Assembly (NCBI GenBank): GCA_028874915.1
Contig: JAPPHA010000068.1
Span: 1 to 41,886 of the forward strand
Direction: 5' to 3'
Length of the DNA stretch: 41,886 nucleotides
DNA from: Paracoccaceae bacterium
GTDB taxonomy: Bacteria > Pseudomonadota > Alphaproteobacteria > Rhodobacterales > Rhodobacteraceae
Part shown: positions 26,748-35,567 of the stretch, piece after piece
How the letters are laid out: the number at the start of each line of letters is the position of its first letter
How positions within the stretch are numbered: the stretch's first letter is position 1
The notes under the pieces: generated by a model
Told to the model about the DNA's origin: nothing
Databases searched by the model: none
Seen by the model: only the letters and a program-made list of their open reading frames with translations
Position numbers and translations under genes: made by a program

Positions 26748-27068
26748 ATGAATGACAGGGATCAGCCGGGCGATAGAGGAGCGAAGGAACCTGATTCCGG
26801 CCGCGACCGCGGCACGACGATGAATCGCATTGTTGGCGAGAATGTCCGGCGCCGCCGGCGGCGCCTCAAGATGACTCAGAAGGAACTGGCCTATCTGTCG
26901 CAAGTCCATACAGGATTCATCTCGGAGATCGAGAACGGTCACGCCAACCCTTCGGTCAAGACGCTCGACGCCATCGCCCTCGCGCTCAACACCGAGCCCA
27001 TGATGTTGTTCAACCAGCATTTCTGGAAGAAGAAGACGCTCGAACGAAAACTCCGGGAGGATGACTGA
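26748..27068 (+). CDS. XRE-family helix-turn-helix regulator
   Basis: This 106-residue protein has a charged N-terminal extension of about 24 residues and then a Cro/CI-type HTH: NVRRRRRRLKMTQKELAYLS, HTGFISEIENGHANPSVKTL and DAIALALNTEP (about residues 32-84). A short basic tail (HFWKKKTLERKLRE) follows. No sensor domain is present. An ATG at 26820 would remove the extension and give an 82-residue protein of more usual form. The ribosome binding sites are weak at both, so the start is uncertain. It sits between hom and glpX, which are often direct neighbours in related bacteria, and could regulate them. Target and signal are unknown. Confidence 0.85.
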   Translation: MNDRDQPGDRGAKEPDSGRDRGTTMNRIVGENVRRRRRRLKMTQKELAYLSQVHTGFISEIENGHANPSVKTLDAIALALNTEPMMLFNQHFWKKKTLERKLREDD

Positions 27069-27232
27069 CCGAACGGTCGGTGACCGGAACGGGTGACGCC
27101 GATTGCTGCCGGTTCGATCGCCGGCGCTCACAGTCTTGCGTAACACCTGGCGGCCATCCCATACTGGATCGACCAGACGCCTGGCAGCGCCGTTTGGCCG
27201 TTCTGGCTGACCGGTCGAACTTGGGGAGCGGA

Positions 27233-28204
27233 ATGACTCAGACGGGGACGGAGATCTTCGCCGACCGCATGCTTTCGCTCGGCCTCGCGAGGGTGTCGGA
27301 GGCCGCGGCCATCGCCTCCGCCCGACTCATTGGAAGAGGCGACGAAAGGGCCGCGGACAGGGCCGCCGTCGACGCCATGCGCCTGCAACTGAACCTGCTC
27401 GACATCCGGGGCATCGTCGTCATCGGGGAAGGCGAACGCGACGAAGCGCCGATGCTTTTCATCGGAGAGTCCGTCGGCAGAGGGATCGGACCCGAGGTCG
27501 ACATCGCCCTTGATCCCCTGGAAGGAACCACCCTCACCGCGAAGGACATGCCCAACGCGCTGTCGGTCATTGCCATGGGACCCCGGGGCAGCATTCTCCA
27601 TGCGCCGGACGTGTACATGGACAAGCTGTCCATTGGACCCGGCTTTCCGCCGGGACTGCTCTCACTCGACATGACGCCGGCCGAACGCGTCCGGGCGCTT
27701 GCCAAAGCCAAGAAATGCCCGCCTGAAGCGGTTTCCGTGTGCATACTCGAACGGGAGCGGCATCGCGAGATGATCGCGGAGGTCCGGTCGACAGGAGCGG
27801 CTATCCGGCTGATCACTGACGGGGATGTTGCCGGCGTGATCCATACGGCCGAGGCGTCCCGAACCGGAATCGACATGTACATGGGTCAGGGCGGCGCACC
27901 CGAAGGCGTGCTTGCGGCCGCCGCACTCCGCTGCATGGGGGGGCAGATCCAGGGCCGTTTGGTCTTCCGAAACGATGACGAACGGGCACGGGCCGCGCGT
28001 TTAGGGATCACCGACCTCGACCGGATTTACATGCTCGATGACATGATCGCCGGCGATGTCATTTTCTCGGCAACGGGTGTGACCGACGGCTCCGTGCTGT
28101 CCGGCGCCCGTCGCGACGGTGATTATCTCGAAACCGAAACCCTGCTGATGCGTTCGAAGACGGGATCGGTTCGCCGTCTCCACTACAGGCAGAAGAACCT
28201 TTGA
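27233..28204 (+). CDS. glpX: Class II fructose-1,6-bisphosphatase
   Basis: This 323-residue enzyme hydrolyses fructose-1,6-bisphosphate to fructose-6-phosphate in gluconeogenesis. It belongs to the GlpX family, some members of which also act on sedoheptulose bisphosphate. The metal-binding motifs are GEGERDEAPML (about residues 65-75) and DIALDPLEGT (90-99). Further conserved blocks are GPGFPPGLLSLDM, ITDGDVAG and GQGGAPEGVLAAAALRCMGG. The ATG at 27233 follows GGGGAGCG and starts the family sequence (TQTGTEIFADRML); upstream in-frame sequence to 27080 is not conserved. It opposes the aldolase encoded at 39.2-40.2 kb in carbon flow. It lies between the XRE gene and recJ on the same strand. Confidence 0.95.
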   Translation: MTQTGTEIFADRMLSLGLARVSEAAAIASARLIGRGDERAADRAAVDAMRLQLNLLDIRGIVVIGEGERDEAPMLFIGESVGRGIGPEVDIALDPLEGTTLTAKDMPNALSVIAMGPRGSILHAPDVYMDKLSIGPGFPPGLLSLDMTPAERVRALAKAKKCPPEAVSVCILERERHREMIAEVRSTGAAIRLITDGDVAGVIHTAEASRTGIDMYMGQGGAPEGVLAAAALRCMGGQIQGRLVFRNDDERARAARLGITDLDRIYMLDDMIAGDVIFSATGVTDGSVLSGARRDGDYLETETLLMRSKTGSVRRLHYRQKNL

Positions 28205-28351
28205 CCGGGAACCCAGCCGGTTCATTCGACCTCCACGCGTTCCGCGGTTGCGCGACCGGGAACGGGGTCCGAGACCGGCCCTTTTCAAGGTCCCGTGGGC
28301 TTGTGCCAGGCGGAACGACGGACACAACGGCCCCGTTCCCCGCCCATTCCC

Positions 28352-30115
28352 ATGGATAACGAACCGGCGTTCCTCGGGGTCGAACGGTCACTGACGGGAA
28401 GGCGCTGGGTCGGACTCAACGCGCCCACCGACCGCATGTCGCTCCGGATAACGCAGGAGACGGGCGTCCCGGCACCGGTGGCGCGTGTCCTTGCGACGGC
28501 CGGCGTTCAGCCCGATGGCGTTAACGGTTACCTGAACCCGAAACTGCGGGACCTGATGCCTGACCCCCTGGAACTCAAGGATGCCGGCCGTGCAGCCCTG
28601 CGGCTCATTGAGGCGGTCAATCAACGCCAGCCCGTCGCCATAGTCGCCGACTACGATGTCGACGGAGCCGCATCGGCGGCCCTGTTGATCGACTGGTTTC
28701 GCGCTTTCGGCATCGTGCCGGACATTCATGTCCCCGACCGAATTGAGGAGGGATACGGGCCCAGCGTTTCGGTCATGCGGCAGTTGGCGGACCGCAACGC
28801 CCTGATCATCTGTGTCGACTGCGGGACCCTTGCGCATGGGCCGGTTTCCGCTGCGGCAGGTGCCGATGTCCTGGTCCTGGACCATCATCTCGGCGAGGAG
28901 TCGCTGCCTGCGGCCCATTCTATCGTCAATCCCAACCGGCAGGATGAATCCGGCAGTCTCGGCCATCTCTGTGCGGCCGCTGTCGTGTTCATGGTCCTGG
29001 TCGAAGCCAACCGCCGTCTGAAATGCGCGCCGGCGGCCGTGCCGGACCTACTGGCGATGCTTGATCTCGTGGCCTTGGCGACAGTCGCGGATGTTGCACC
29101 ACTCATCGGCCTCAACCGGGCTTTCGTTCACTCCGGTCTCGCGGTTCTGAGACGGCGGGAACGCGTTGGACTCCGGGCGCTCTCCGATGTTGCCGGGCTC
29201 GACGCCCCGCCGACATCGCGCCACCTGGGTTTCGTGCTTGGCCCGAGGCTCAATGCCGCCGGGCGGATCGGAAGATCCGATCTTGCCACCCGACTGTTGT
29301 CGACACAGGACGAGAATGAGGCCCTTTCGATCGCGACCGAACTGAACCAGCTCAACCGAGATCGACGCGACCTCTCCGAAAACACGCTGGTGGCTGCGCG
29401 GTCACAGGCCCGGGACCGCGGGCTCGACGGTCCGCTGGTCTGGGCCGCTTCGGAAGACTGGCATCCCGGCATCGTGGGGCTGGTGGCGGGGCAGTTGGCG
29501 ACGGAGTGCAATCGCCCTGCAGTGGTCATCGGATTTCGCGGACCCGAAGGCCGAGGTTCCGGACGTTCGATTCCCGGCATCGACCTTGGCTCGGCGGTTG
29601 CCACCTGTGTTCGCGACGGGCTGCTCACGAGGGGCGGCGGACATCGAATGGCGGCCGGCCTGTCAGTGGAACGCGACCAATTGGTTCCTGCCATGGATCG
29701 CCTCTCCGGTCTTGTGGCGCGTCAGGGGTCCGGACGCACAGGGCCGGCCGATCTCCGGATCGCAAGCGTCGTTACCCCCGGGGCGGCCACGGTCGAACTG
29801 GCGGAGTTGCTGGAATCGGCTGGCCCTTATGGCGCCTCCGCCCCACCGCCCCGAGTGGCCATTGCCGGCGTTCAGGTCCGGTATCGGAAGCCGGTCGGTT
29901 CCGACGAAAACCATCTCAGACTGACCTTTCAGGGAGAGGGATCTCAGGATCGAATCCGGGCCATACTCTTCCGGGCCTTCGATGGCCCATTGGGCCCGGC
30001 ACTCTTCGCACATGAGGGAGGCCGGTTTCACGTGGCCGGCCGCCTCGAAATCGGCGACTGGGGCGGGCGCCACGTCCAACTGGTGGTCGAAGACGCCGTC
30101 CCGATTTCGGCCTGA
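28352..30115 (+). CDS. recJ: Single-stranded-DNA-specific exonuclease RecJ
   Basis: This 587-residue 5'-3' single-strand exonuclease acts in recombination and repair. DHH motif I is ADYDVDGAASAALL (about residues 102-115), motif II is CVDCGTLAHGPV, and the DHH itself is in LDHHLGEE (about residue 180). The DHHA1 domain shows RGGGHRMAAGLSVE (about residues 428-441), preceded by DWHPGIVGLVAGQLA. A C-terminal OB-like domain ends with HVAGRLEIGDWGGRHVQLVVEDA. The ATG at 28352 is chosen as the start of the family-like N-terminus; its ribosome binding site is weak. Length is normal. It is the last gene of the hom-XRE-glpX-recJ series and is followed by tRNA-Glu. Confidence 0.95.
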   Translation: MDNEPAFLGVERSLTGRRWVGLNAPTDRMSLRITQETGVPAPVARVLATAGVQPDGVNGYLNPKLRDLMPDPLELKDAGRAALRLIEAVNQRQPVAIVADYDVDGAASAALLIDWFRAFGIVPDIHVPDRIEEGYGPSVSVMRQLADRNALIICVDCGTLAHGPVSAAAGADVLVLDHHLGEESLPAAHSIVNPNRQDESGSLGHLCAAAVVFMVLVEANRRLKCAPAAVPDLLAMLDLVALATVADVAPLIGLNRAFVHSGLAVLRRRERVGLRALSDVAGLDAPPTSRHLGFVLGPRLNAAGRIGRSDLATRLLSTQDENEALSIATELNQLNRDRRDLSENTLVAARSQARDRGLDGPLVWAASEDWHPGIVGLVAGQLATECNRPAVVIGFRGPEGRGSGRSIPGIDLGSAVATCVRDGLLTRGGGHRMAAGLSVERDQLVPAMDRLSGLVARQGSGRTGPADLRIASVVTPGAATVELAELLESAGPYGASAPPPRVAIAGVQVRYRKPVGSDENHLRLTFQGEGSQDRIRAILFRAFDGPLGPALFAHEGGRFHVAGRLEIGDWGGRHVQLVVEDAVPISA

Positions 30116-30271
30116 CGGACCATCCTGGTCGCCATCGGACACGGGCGAGCCCGGGCGCCGGCGCCACAACAGAACTCGCCCGGCAGACGTCGGCGCCGAC
30201 GAACCGCAACCCTCAGAATCTGCTTGTCAGACGCGGCCCCGGGTTCTAATACCCTGTTCCCGTTGAAGCGG

Positions 30272-30346
30272 GGTCCCTTCGTCTATCGGTTAGGACGCCA
30301 GATTTTCAATCTGGAAAGACGGGTTCGATTCCCGTAGGGACTGCCA
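30272..30346 (+). tRNA. tRNA-Glu (anticodon UUC)
   Basis: A 75-nt cloverleaf with encoded CCA. The acceptor stem GGTCCCT pairs with AGGGACT; the first pair is G-U and the discriminator base is G. The anticodon stem CCAGA/TCTGG (30298-30302 and 30310-30314) encloses TTTTCAA with anticodon TTC at 30305-30307. The T arm GACGGGTTCGATTCCCGT is canonical. It reads GAA and GAG codons. Confidence 0.95.
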
Positions 30347-30487
30347 CTTCCTCTTCCGTTTCCTCTCCCAAAATTCGGCCGCCTGCCGAACGCCCGATTC
30401 GACCGGTATCCGGCTCGAACGCAGACGTGGACTCGGGACATTGCACCGGGATCCTTTCTGACTCGACGCCGCGGACAACCGACCGGC

Positions 30488-31165
30488 TTACGGATCTCCC
30501 GCAACGCCGTAACTGGGCGCCGCCGAGGGGTTGAGCGCCCGAACGACATAGTCGTCCATTTGGGGACAATATTGTTTCCAGAGCCGCCTCAGCGCGGTAA
30601 CCGGACAGCCGTCGTCCCAGTCAACCCGAAGGTCGACCAAAGGCCACGATACCCTGTCGACGACAAGAAGTGCTGCGGAATGAGCCGGTCCGGCCTCGCC
30701 ACCGGCTCCGAGGCCGGCCTCCAGCCCGGCCAGCAATCGCTCGGCCAGGTGGTCGCCCGGCCGGGTTCGGAAGGTGCGGACCATGGCTTCGGGAACACCT
30801 GTGTGGGCCAGGAGGTTGCCGGCTGCGACGCAGTCATCGCCGCAGTCGACGCCATGGACGCCTAGGGTTTTCGAGCCGGTGAAATGACCGGTACCTCCCC
30901 CGGTATCGACGGCTGTCAACTGGCGGAATTCGATATCGGGGGCAGATTCAACCACGGCCGACACGGCCTCCGCCGCGCTCCGACCCGCTGCCATGAGATC
31001 AAGCAACGCGGGTCCCAGACTCGGGTCGGTAATGTTCTGCGACATCGCAGCGCCGACTCCGGCCCGGGCGTGCAGGCAGCGGGCGCCGACGGCAATGGAG
31101 GACGTGGTGACGGCCGCGCCCAGCATTCCAGTCCGTTCGCACCGGCCTGCCAGCGAGAATGTCAT
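30488..31165 (-). CDS. DUF1028 protein (Ntn-hydrolase-like)
   Basis: This 225-residue protein begins MTFSLAGRCERTGMLGAAVTT, the DUF1028 signature. Further family features are ARAGVGAAMSQNITDPSLGPALLDLMAAG, TGHFTGSKTLGVHG and the end region SWPLVDLRVDWDD. The family is annotated as Ntn-hydrolase-like in structure, but no reaction is established. GGAGG lies 7 nt before the ATG. It lies 97 bp downstream of the RidA-like gene on the same strand, a pairing seen in other bacteria near amino acid or peptide utilisation genes. It converges on the tRNA gene. Confidence 0.9.
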   Translation of the reverse strand: MTFSLAGRCERTGMLGAAVTTSSIAVGARCLHARAGVGAAMSQNITDPSLGPALLDLMAAGRSAAEAVSAVVESAPDIEFRQLTAVDTGGGTGHFTGSKTLGVHGVDCGDDCVAAGNLLAHTGVPEAMVRTFRTRPGDHLAERLLAGLEAGLGAGGEAGPAHSAALLVVDRVSWPLVDLRVDWDDGCPVTALRRLWKQYCPQMDDYVVRALNPSAAPSYGVAGDP

Positions 31166-31262
31166 GCAATGTCCTCCGTGTTCAGGTCAGCACCACCCGG
31201 ATCTGAGGGACTTGCCAACGCCCGGCACCCGATGCGTTCTGTGGATTGGCTTTCGGCTTCCA

Positions 31263-31679
31263 TCAATCCGGAATGACGGCCGTCACCTCCACTTCGACCA
31301 GCCACTCCGGCCGCGCGAGTGCCGAGACGACGATGCCTGTGGAACAGGGATGGACCCCGCGGATCCATTTCCCGATTTCCCTGTAAACGGCTCCCCGATG
31401 GCGGATGTCGGTCAGATAGATGACGACACGGCAAATGTGTTCCATCGACCCACCCGCTTCCTCCAGCAGAGTCTTGATGTTCTGCATGGTCAACCGGGCC
31501 TGGGCGGCCGGGTCTGCCAGGTGCCGTGATTCCCGTGTCTCGAGATCCTGTGACACCTGCCCCCGCAGGAAGACCAGGGTCCCGCGCGCCGTGACGGCCT
31601 GGCAGAGGTCATTGTCGAGATCCTGTTCGGGATAGGTCTCACGGGTGTTGAACGGACGAATTCTGCGATGCGTAGTCAT
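31263..31679 (-). CDS. RidA/YjgF/UK114-family protein lacking the RidA arginine
   Basis: This 138-residue protein has the RidA chorismate-mutase-like fold: LRGQVSQDLETRE, then AQARLTMQNIKTLLEEAGGSMEHICRVVIYLTDI, then LVEVEVTAVIPD. Canonical RidA removes reactive enamine/imine intermediates using an Arg in a P-A-R-S motif. Here the aligned segment reads HPCSTGIVV (about residues 110-118), with Ser where the Arg is expected. It is therefore probably one of the Rid subgroups with another or unknown activity. The ATG at 31679 follows GGAGCGCAGGA; the frame upstream to 31811 is not conserved. It lies between abrB-like and DUF1028 genes on the same strand. Confidence 0.9.
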   Translation of the reverse strand: MTTHRRIRPFNTRETYPEQDLDNDLCQAVTARGTLVFLRGQVSQDLETRESRHLADPAAQARLTMQNIKTLLEEAGGSMEHICRVVIYLTDIRHRGAVYREIGKWIRGVHPCSTGIVVSALARPEWLVEVEVTAVIPD

Positions 31680-31914
31680 TCCTGCGCTCCTGCCGGTTCC
31701 CAGTTGTCTCCCTGCCCGCGGCCGGGATCCGGGGTTTCGATCCGGGGTCCATGCCATGTGCAGCCTGCCACAACCCGGGACCCATTCCAAACGTCGTATG
31801 CCTATGGCCACCGGCTTCGCGCGTTCGGGTCCCCGGATTCCGGACCCAGTCCGGCCAGGTTCCGCCGGGCGGAATCAGGGCGCACGGGCGAATGCCCCTG
31901 GGCCTTGGTCCCAG

Positions 31915-32985
31915 TCACCGTGCAGGGTTTCGGACATAGGGTGCGACCAGGGGAGCCGTAAGCGTCACGATAAAGAACCTGAGCAGGTGGTGCGAGACGA
32001 CGAAGGCAAGGTCCGCCCCCGCAATGATCCCGATGATCACCATTTCCCCCTGTCCACCCGGCAGGAAAGCCAGGAGCGCGTCTAGGGGCGCGGCCAGACC
32101 CAGTGACACGACAACGAGCACCGCGATGGCACCAATCACCGTCAGGACCACGCTGTAGGCCGCGCCCGCCGCGACGTCGGTTCGCAGTTCTCGAAAAGTC
32201 ACTCCGGCGTATTTGACGCCGACGGAGAGACCGACGACGAATTGCATGGCCCAGATCAGCTCTGCCGGCGGGCGACCCGTGATGACACCCGAAAGGCTGA
32301 GGCCGGCGGTCAGCAACAGCGGGCCGATGATCGATGCCCCGAACAGGCGGATACGTTCGGCGATCCACCAGCCGACCGGTCCCGCCAGAAGCATGATGGC
32401 GGTCTCCCGGGGATCGATCGGCGAACCGGCTTCAGCGGGTGGTCGTGTCAGGTCCAGTCCCCAGAACAGATGCAGGAAAAAGGGGGCGGCCGAAACAATG
32501 AGCATGACCCGGGTGGCATGGATGAGCGACAGGGTCCGGATGTTTCCGCCAGCCGCCTCGCCAAAGGTGAGCATCTCCTGGAGACCCCCCGGCATCGCCG
32601 CGAAATAGGCCGTCGCCCTGTCGTAGCGGAAAACGCAACGGAACAGCGGATAGCCGACAGCCGCAATCAGGCCGGTGTAGACCACAATGAGCGCCAGCGA
32701 CGGCGCGAACGCCGGCAGTTCCAGAACGACCGCGGGCGTCACCGAAGTACCGACGGTCACGGCCAGGTAGGTCCGGAAGAGATCCGAGACGATGCCGTAG
32801 CTCTCCATCCTGACCTGCATCAGCGCAGCGACAAGACAGGCGAAGAGGGAACCGAGAAGCAGGGGAACCGGAAAGTCGAGCAGCGCCGCAATCGCCGCAC
32901 CCACAGCGGCAATTCCCGTGGTGGCCGCCCGGCGGCGCCAGATGGCGGGTACGCGCCCGAGACTTGAGGTCAACCCGGCACTCAA
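31915..32985 (-). CDS. AbrB-family membrane protein
   Basis: This integral membrane protein of about 356 residues belongs to Pfam AbrB (often mislabelled 'ammonia monooxygenase' or 'AbrB regulator'). The family has two repeats of about 160 residues. Here repeat 1 includes FPVPLLLGSLFACLVAAL and YFAAMPGGLQEMLTFG, and repeat 2 includes GASIIGPLLLTAGLSLSGV and AFLPGGQGEMVIIGIIAGADLAFVVSHHLLRF. About ten transmembrane helices are predicted by eye. Transport is suspected for the family but its substrate is unknown. The start is uncertain. A TTG at 32985 overlaps the stop of the upstream gene (TTGA) and is preferred; a TTG at 33057 would overlap that gene by 76 bp. Confidence 0.85.
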   Translation of the reverse strand: MSAGLTSSLGRVPAIWRRRAATTGIAAVGAAIAALLDFPVPLLLGSLFACLVAALMQVRMESYGIVSDLFRTYLAVTVGTSVTPAVVLELPAFAPSLALIVVYTGLIAAVGYPLFRCVFRYDRATAYFAAMPGGLQEMLTFGEAAGGNIRTLSLIHATRVMLIVSAAPFFLHLFWGLDLTRPPAEAGSPIDPRETAIMLLAGPVGWWIAERIRLFGASIIGPLLLTAGLSLSGVITGRPPAELIWAMQFVVGLSVGVKYAGVTFRELRTDVAAGAAYSVVLTVIGAIAVLVVVSLGLAAPLDALLAFLPGGQGEMVIIGIIAGADLAFVVSHHLLRFFIVTLTAPLVAPYVRNPAR

Positions 32986-33584
32986 GAGATCTGCCGTTCG
33001 GACGATGCCACGGCCTGTGTTTGACCGGCCGACAGGACCGCCTGCAATTCTCGACAAAGATTGCGGACGTCCCGTGCCGCGCCTGGCGTCATTCGAAGAT
33101 CCAGCGTGCCGGTGGCCAGGCGGTCGACGCCGTCCGTCTCGCTGACCGTCTCCCCGTCAGCCGCCAGCAACGGCCAGGCTGACGCCAACCGCTCGGCCTC
33201 CGTAACAGAAAGGCCGGCAATCATGCGGGCGATACTCCGGACTGCATGCGCGATCCTTTCTGTGGTCCGAGGATAACGGGACCGGATCATTCGGCAGCGG
33301 TCGGTCGTCGTGATTCCATCGACGAATCGCCGTCCGGGTGCGGCGGTCAGAAGACCGTCGGATCGCATGGCCGTGAGTTCCGCCTTCAATTGCTCCGAGA
33401 GGCTCTGTTCGCGGCCGGATGACGGATCAGGACCTTCTCCCGATTCCAGGCGGACCGGGACACCTGCTGCGTCCCGCAACAGGGCGACGGCGCACGTCAG
33501 GCGCCGCCGGTCACAGTGGCCGCCATGCTCACCCATCGCATCGATCAGCAATGCCAGCACGGCAGCGCTCCGCATCTTGCTCAT
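32982..33584 (-). CDS. Hypothetical protein coupled to the AbrB-family gene
   Basis: A 200-residue protein that I do not recognise. It starts MSKMRSAAVLALLIDAM, followed by a His/Cys/Arg-rich stretch (EHGGHCDRRRLTC). The remainder is mostly predicted helical and includes LSEQLKAELTAMRSDGLLT, which could be part of a winged-helix-like fold. There is no signal peptide and no clear membrane helix. GGAG is present 13 nt upstream of the ATG. Its stop overlaps the likely start of the AbrB-family gene, suggesting coupled translation and a shared role. The coding case rests on that coupling and an even amino acid composition. It could still be a spurious frame. Confidence 0.6.
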   Translation of the reverse strand: MSKMRSAAVLALLIDAMGEHGGHCDRRRLTCAVALLRDAAGVPVRLESGEGPDPSSGREQSLSEQLKAELTAMRSDGLLTAAPGRRFVDGITTTDRCRMIRSRYPRTTERIAHAVRSIARMIAGLSVTEAERLASAWPLLAADGETVSETDGVDRLATGTLDLRMTPGAARDVRNLCRELQAVLSAGQTQAVASSERQIS

Positions 33585-34548
33585 CGCACCGTTTGGTCTC
33601 CCGCCTTTGGGTGGCTGGCCCCACCCCGGGGCCGTCCGAATCCCGGATATCGGACCCTTCGCCCGGGATCAGACGCCTGCCCCCGGGTCCATCCCCACGA
33701 AAAACATGGGTGTCGGCCCATCCGACTACCCGTCCTGCGCGGCGGGTTGCAAGGGTTTCGTCGACCGGCAAAAGGGATTTGGCACCGGCCTCATCGTTCA
33801 GACGGGCGAGGAACTGAGCGAAATCTGAATCCGGCCGATTCGGAGACGGTGCTACCGATCGGGGGACGTCCGAAGCCATCTGCGACGCCCAACGAAGCTT
33901 CGGGGATCCAGCCGCTGGCAGTCCACCCAACGGAAACCAGTTCTGCCGAACCCCCGTAACGGGCCCCCTGCCCGTGGCAACCCGGCCGCGGCAAGACGGT
34001 TGTGCCTGACCGGTCGGCCGACTGTTGGTTCGCGTCCCCTCAGTCGCAGTTTCGAGTGACAGGCGGTTCGGTTCAGCCCAACATTGAAACGGACGCATCG
34101 GCATTGTGGCGACGGACCCGGGCACTCGGATCGTGGTGGTGTCAATTTGGATTCGCCGATCCGGAGTCTTTGCCGAGGCCTCGGCTGTTTCGGCAATACG
34201 ACGTGATCCGGCAAGAAATGTCGCGTCATGAAAGTCACGAAACGGCTGGACATGACGCAGTTCGCCGGGTTGCCGCGCAATCGTTGGGTGCCGGAATGGC
34301 AATGGGGACGTGCCTCACGACCCGGTACCGATCACCAACAGGTCGCATCTGGGGATTCCGGGCCCGAATTTGCGGCGTGTATCTTTCCATCACGAGACTA
34401 CGTCCGGCGGGCCACTCCCAAGAGATCGTTATTGATCTGCCGACAGACCCAACGCTTCGTGGGATTGCGCCGAATTGCCGCATGTACCGCGGGAACTCGA
34501 ATGACACGGAATCAGCGGGCCGGGATCGGACAGACCACGTATCTGTCT
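33585..34548. other. Gene-free or decayed segment of about 1 kb
   Basis: No gene is supported on either strand. Open frames of up to about 257 codons are present but are arginine/proline-rich, lack ribosome binding sites and show no known motif. It separates the AbrB-RidA-DUF1028 genes from the sugar ABC operon, at the position where a sugar-binding protein gene might be expected after the permease. I saw no recognisable remnant of one. Such a long empty stretch is unusual in this window and may be a decayed gene or hold a small RNA. Confidence 0.4.
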
Positions 34549-35556
34549 TTACTTTACGACATCGACCTTGCTGCGATTGAGTGAGATTGCGATCGCCGCG
34601 ATCAGCAACGCGCCGAGGGCGACCTGGCTCCAGGATGGCGGGACCCCCGCAATGGTCAGACCATTTCGCACGACCGTCAGTGTCAGTGCACCGATGATCG
34701 TCTTGACGACACTGCCGTAACCACCGGTCAAGGGCGTCCCGCCCAGTGCAACGGCCGCGATGGCATCAAGTTCGATCATCAGACCGGCCTGTGGCGTCGC
34801 AGCGCCGGCCCGGGCGAGATTGACACAGGCCGCAATGCCGACCATCACGCCGGCAGCCGCAAAGACCTTGATCTTGAAGGCCGTCACGTTAATTCCCACC
34901 AGTCGCAGCACCTTTTCATTGCCCCCGACTGCCTTGAGTTGCTGGCCGAACAGAGTTTTCTCGTAGAATATCCACATGAATACCGCGACCACCGCGGCAA
35001 CGATGAAAATCGCCGGAAACTTCCCCATGGACAGCAGCCAAGGCGCGGTGACGGAAGAAATGTTGGTGCCGCCCGAAACGCTGCCGTCGGTCATGTAGAT
35101 CGACGTCCCGTCGGAGATGATAATCACGAGGGCCCGTACGATGATCAGCATGGCCAGCGTCGTGACGAAGGACGGGATCTTCAGAAGCGAAATCACCAAC
35201 CCGTTGACCATGCCCACGAAGGCACCGGCCACGACGCCGAGCAGGAGTCCGGCGTCGCCGAACCAAAGCATGCCAATCGCACCCACGAAGGCACTGAATG
35301 CGAGGCTCGAGCCGATCGAGATGTCAATGGATCCGGTTGTAACCACAATCAACTGCGCGAAGGCCAGCAGCATCAAGACCGGAGTCTGCTGGGCAATGAA
35401 GGTCCAGTTCCGGATCGACATGAACCGATCGCCGCTGATCGACCAGAACAGCAGGATCACCAGGGCGATGGCGATAAACGGGACGAAGTCGCGAAGCTTT
35501 TCCATTTGACGCGGGCTCAAGAAGCCACCGGCCATCGTCTTTGACCCGTCCGTCAT
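34549..35556 (-). CDS. Sugar ABC transporter permease, FrcC/RbsC type
   Basis: This 335-residue inner-membrane permease belongs to the ribose/xylose/fructose family (BPD_transp_2). It has about nine to ten hydrophobic helices and the family motif VVTTGSIDISIGSSLAFSAF (about residues 73-92). The cytoplasmic loop AAVALGGTPLTGGYGSVVKT contacts the ATPase. The ATG at 35556 has AGGAG at ideal spacing; a GTG at 35571 would overlap the ATPase stop and is less likely. The arrangement with an adjacent single-domain ATPase, a P-loop kinase and a ROK regulator resembles the frc fructose system of rhizobia. It is the last gene of the operon; no periplasmic binding protein follows it. Confidence 0.92.
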   Translation of the reverse strand: MTDGSKTMAGGFLSPRQMEKLRDFVPFIAIALVILLFWSISGDRFMSIRNWTFIAQQTPVLMLLAFAQLIVVTTGSIDISIGSSLAFSAFVGAIGMLWFGDAGLLLGVVAGAFVGMVNGLVISLLKIPSFVTTLAMLIIVRALVIIISDGTSIYMTDGSVSGGTNISSVTAPWLLSMGKFPAIFIVAAVVAVFMWIFYEKTLFGQQLKAVGGNEKVLRLVGINVTAFKIKVFAAAGVMVGIAACVNLARAGAATPQAGLMIELDAIAAVALGGTPLTGGYGSVVKTIIGALTLTVVRNGLTIAGVPPSWSQVALGALLIAAIAISLNRSKVDVVK

Positions 35557-35567
35557 GGGCTCGCTCC

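Noticed and set aside
33529-34302. 257-codon minus-strand frame in the gene-poor segment
   Set aside because: It overlaps the 5' end of the coupled 200-aa gene in another frame, has no ribosome binding site or motif, and is rich in Arg/Pro/Gly. Not supportable as a gene.
34228-34584. 118-codon plus-strand frame running into the end of the sugar permease gene
   Set aside because: No family recognised, and it overlaps the permease 3' end in antisense. Composition is less skewed than other shadows, but the evidence is insufficient.
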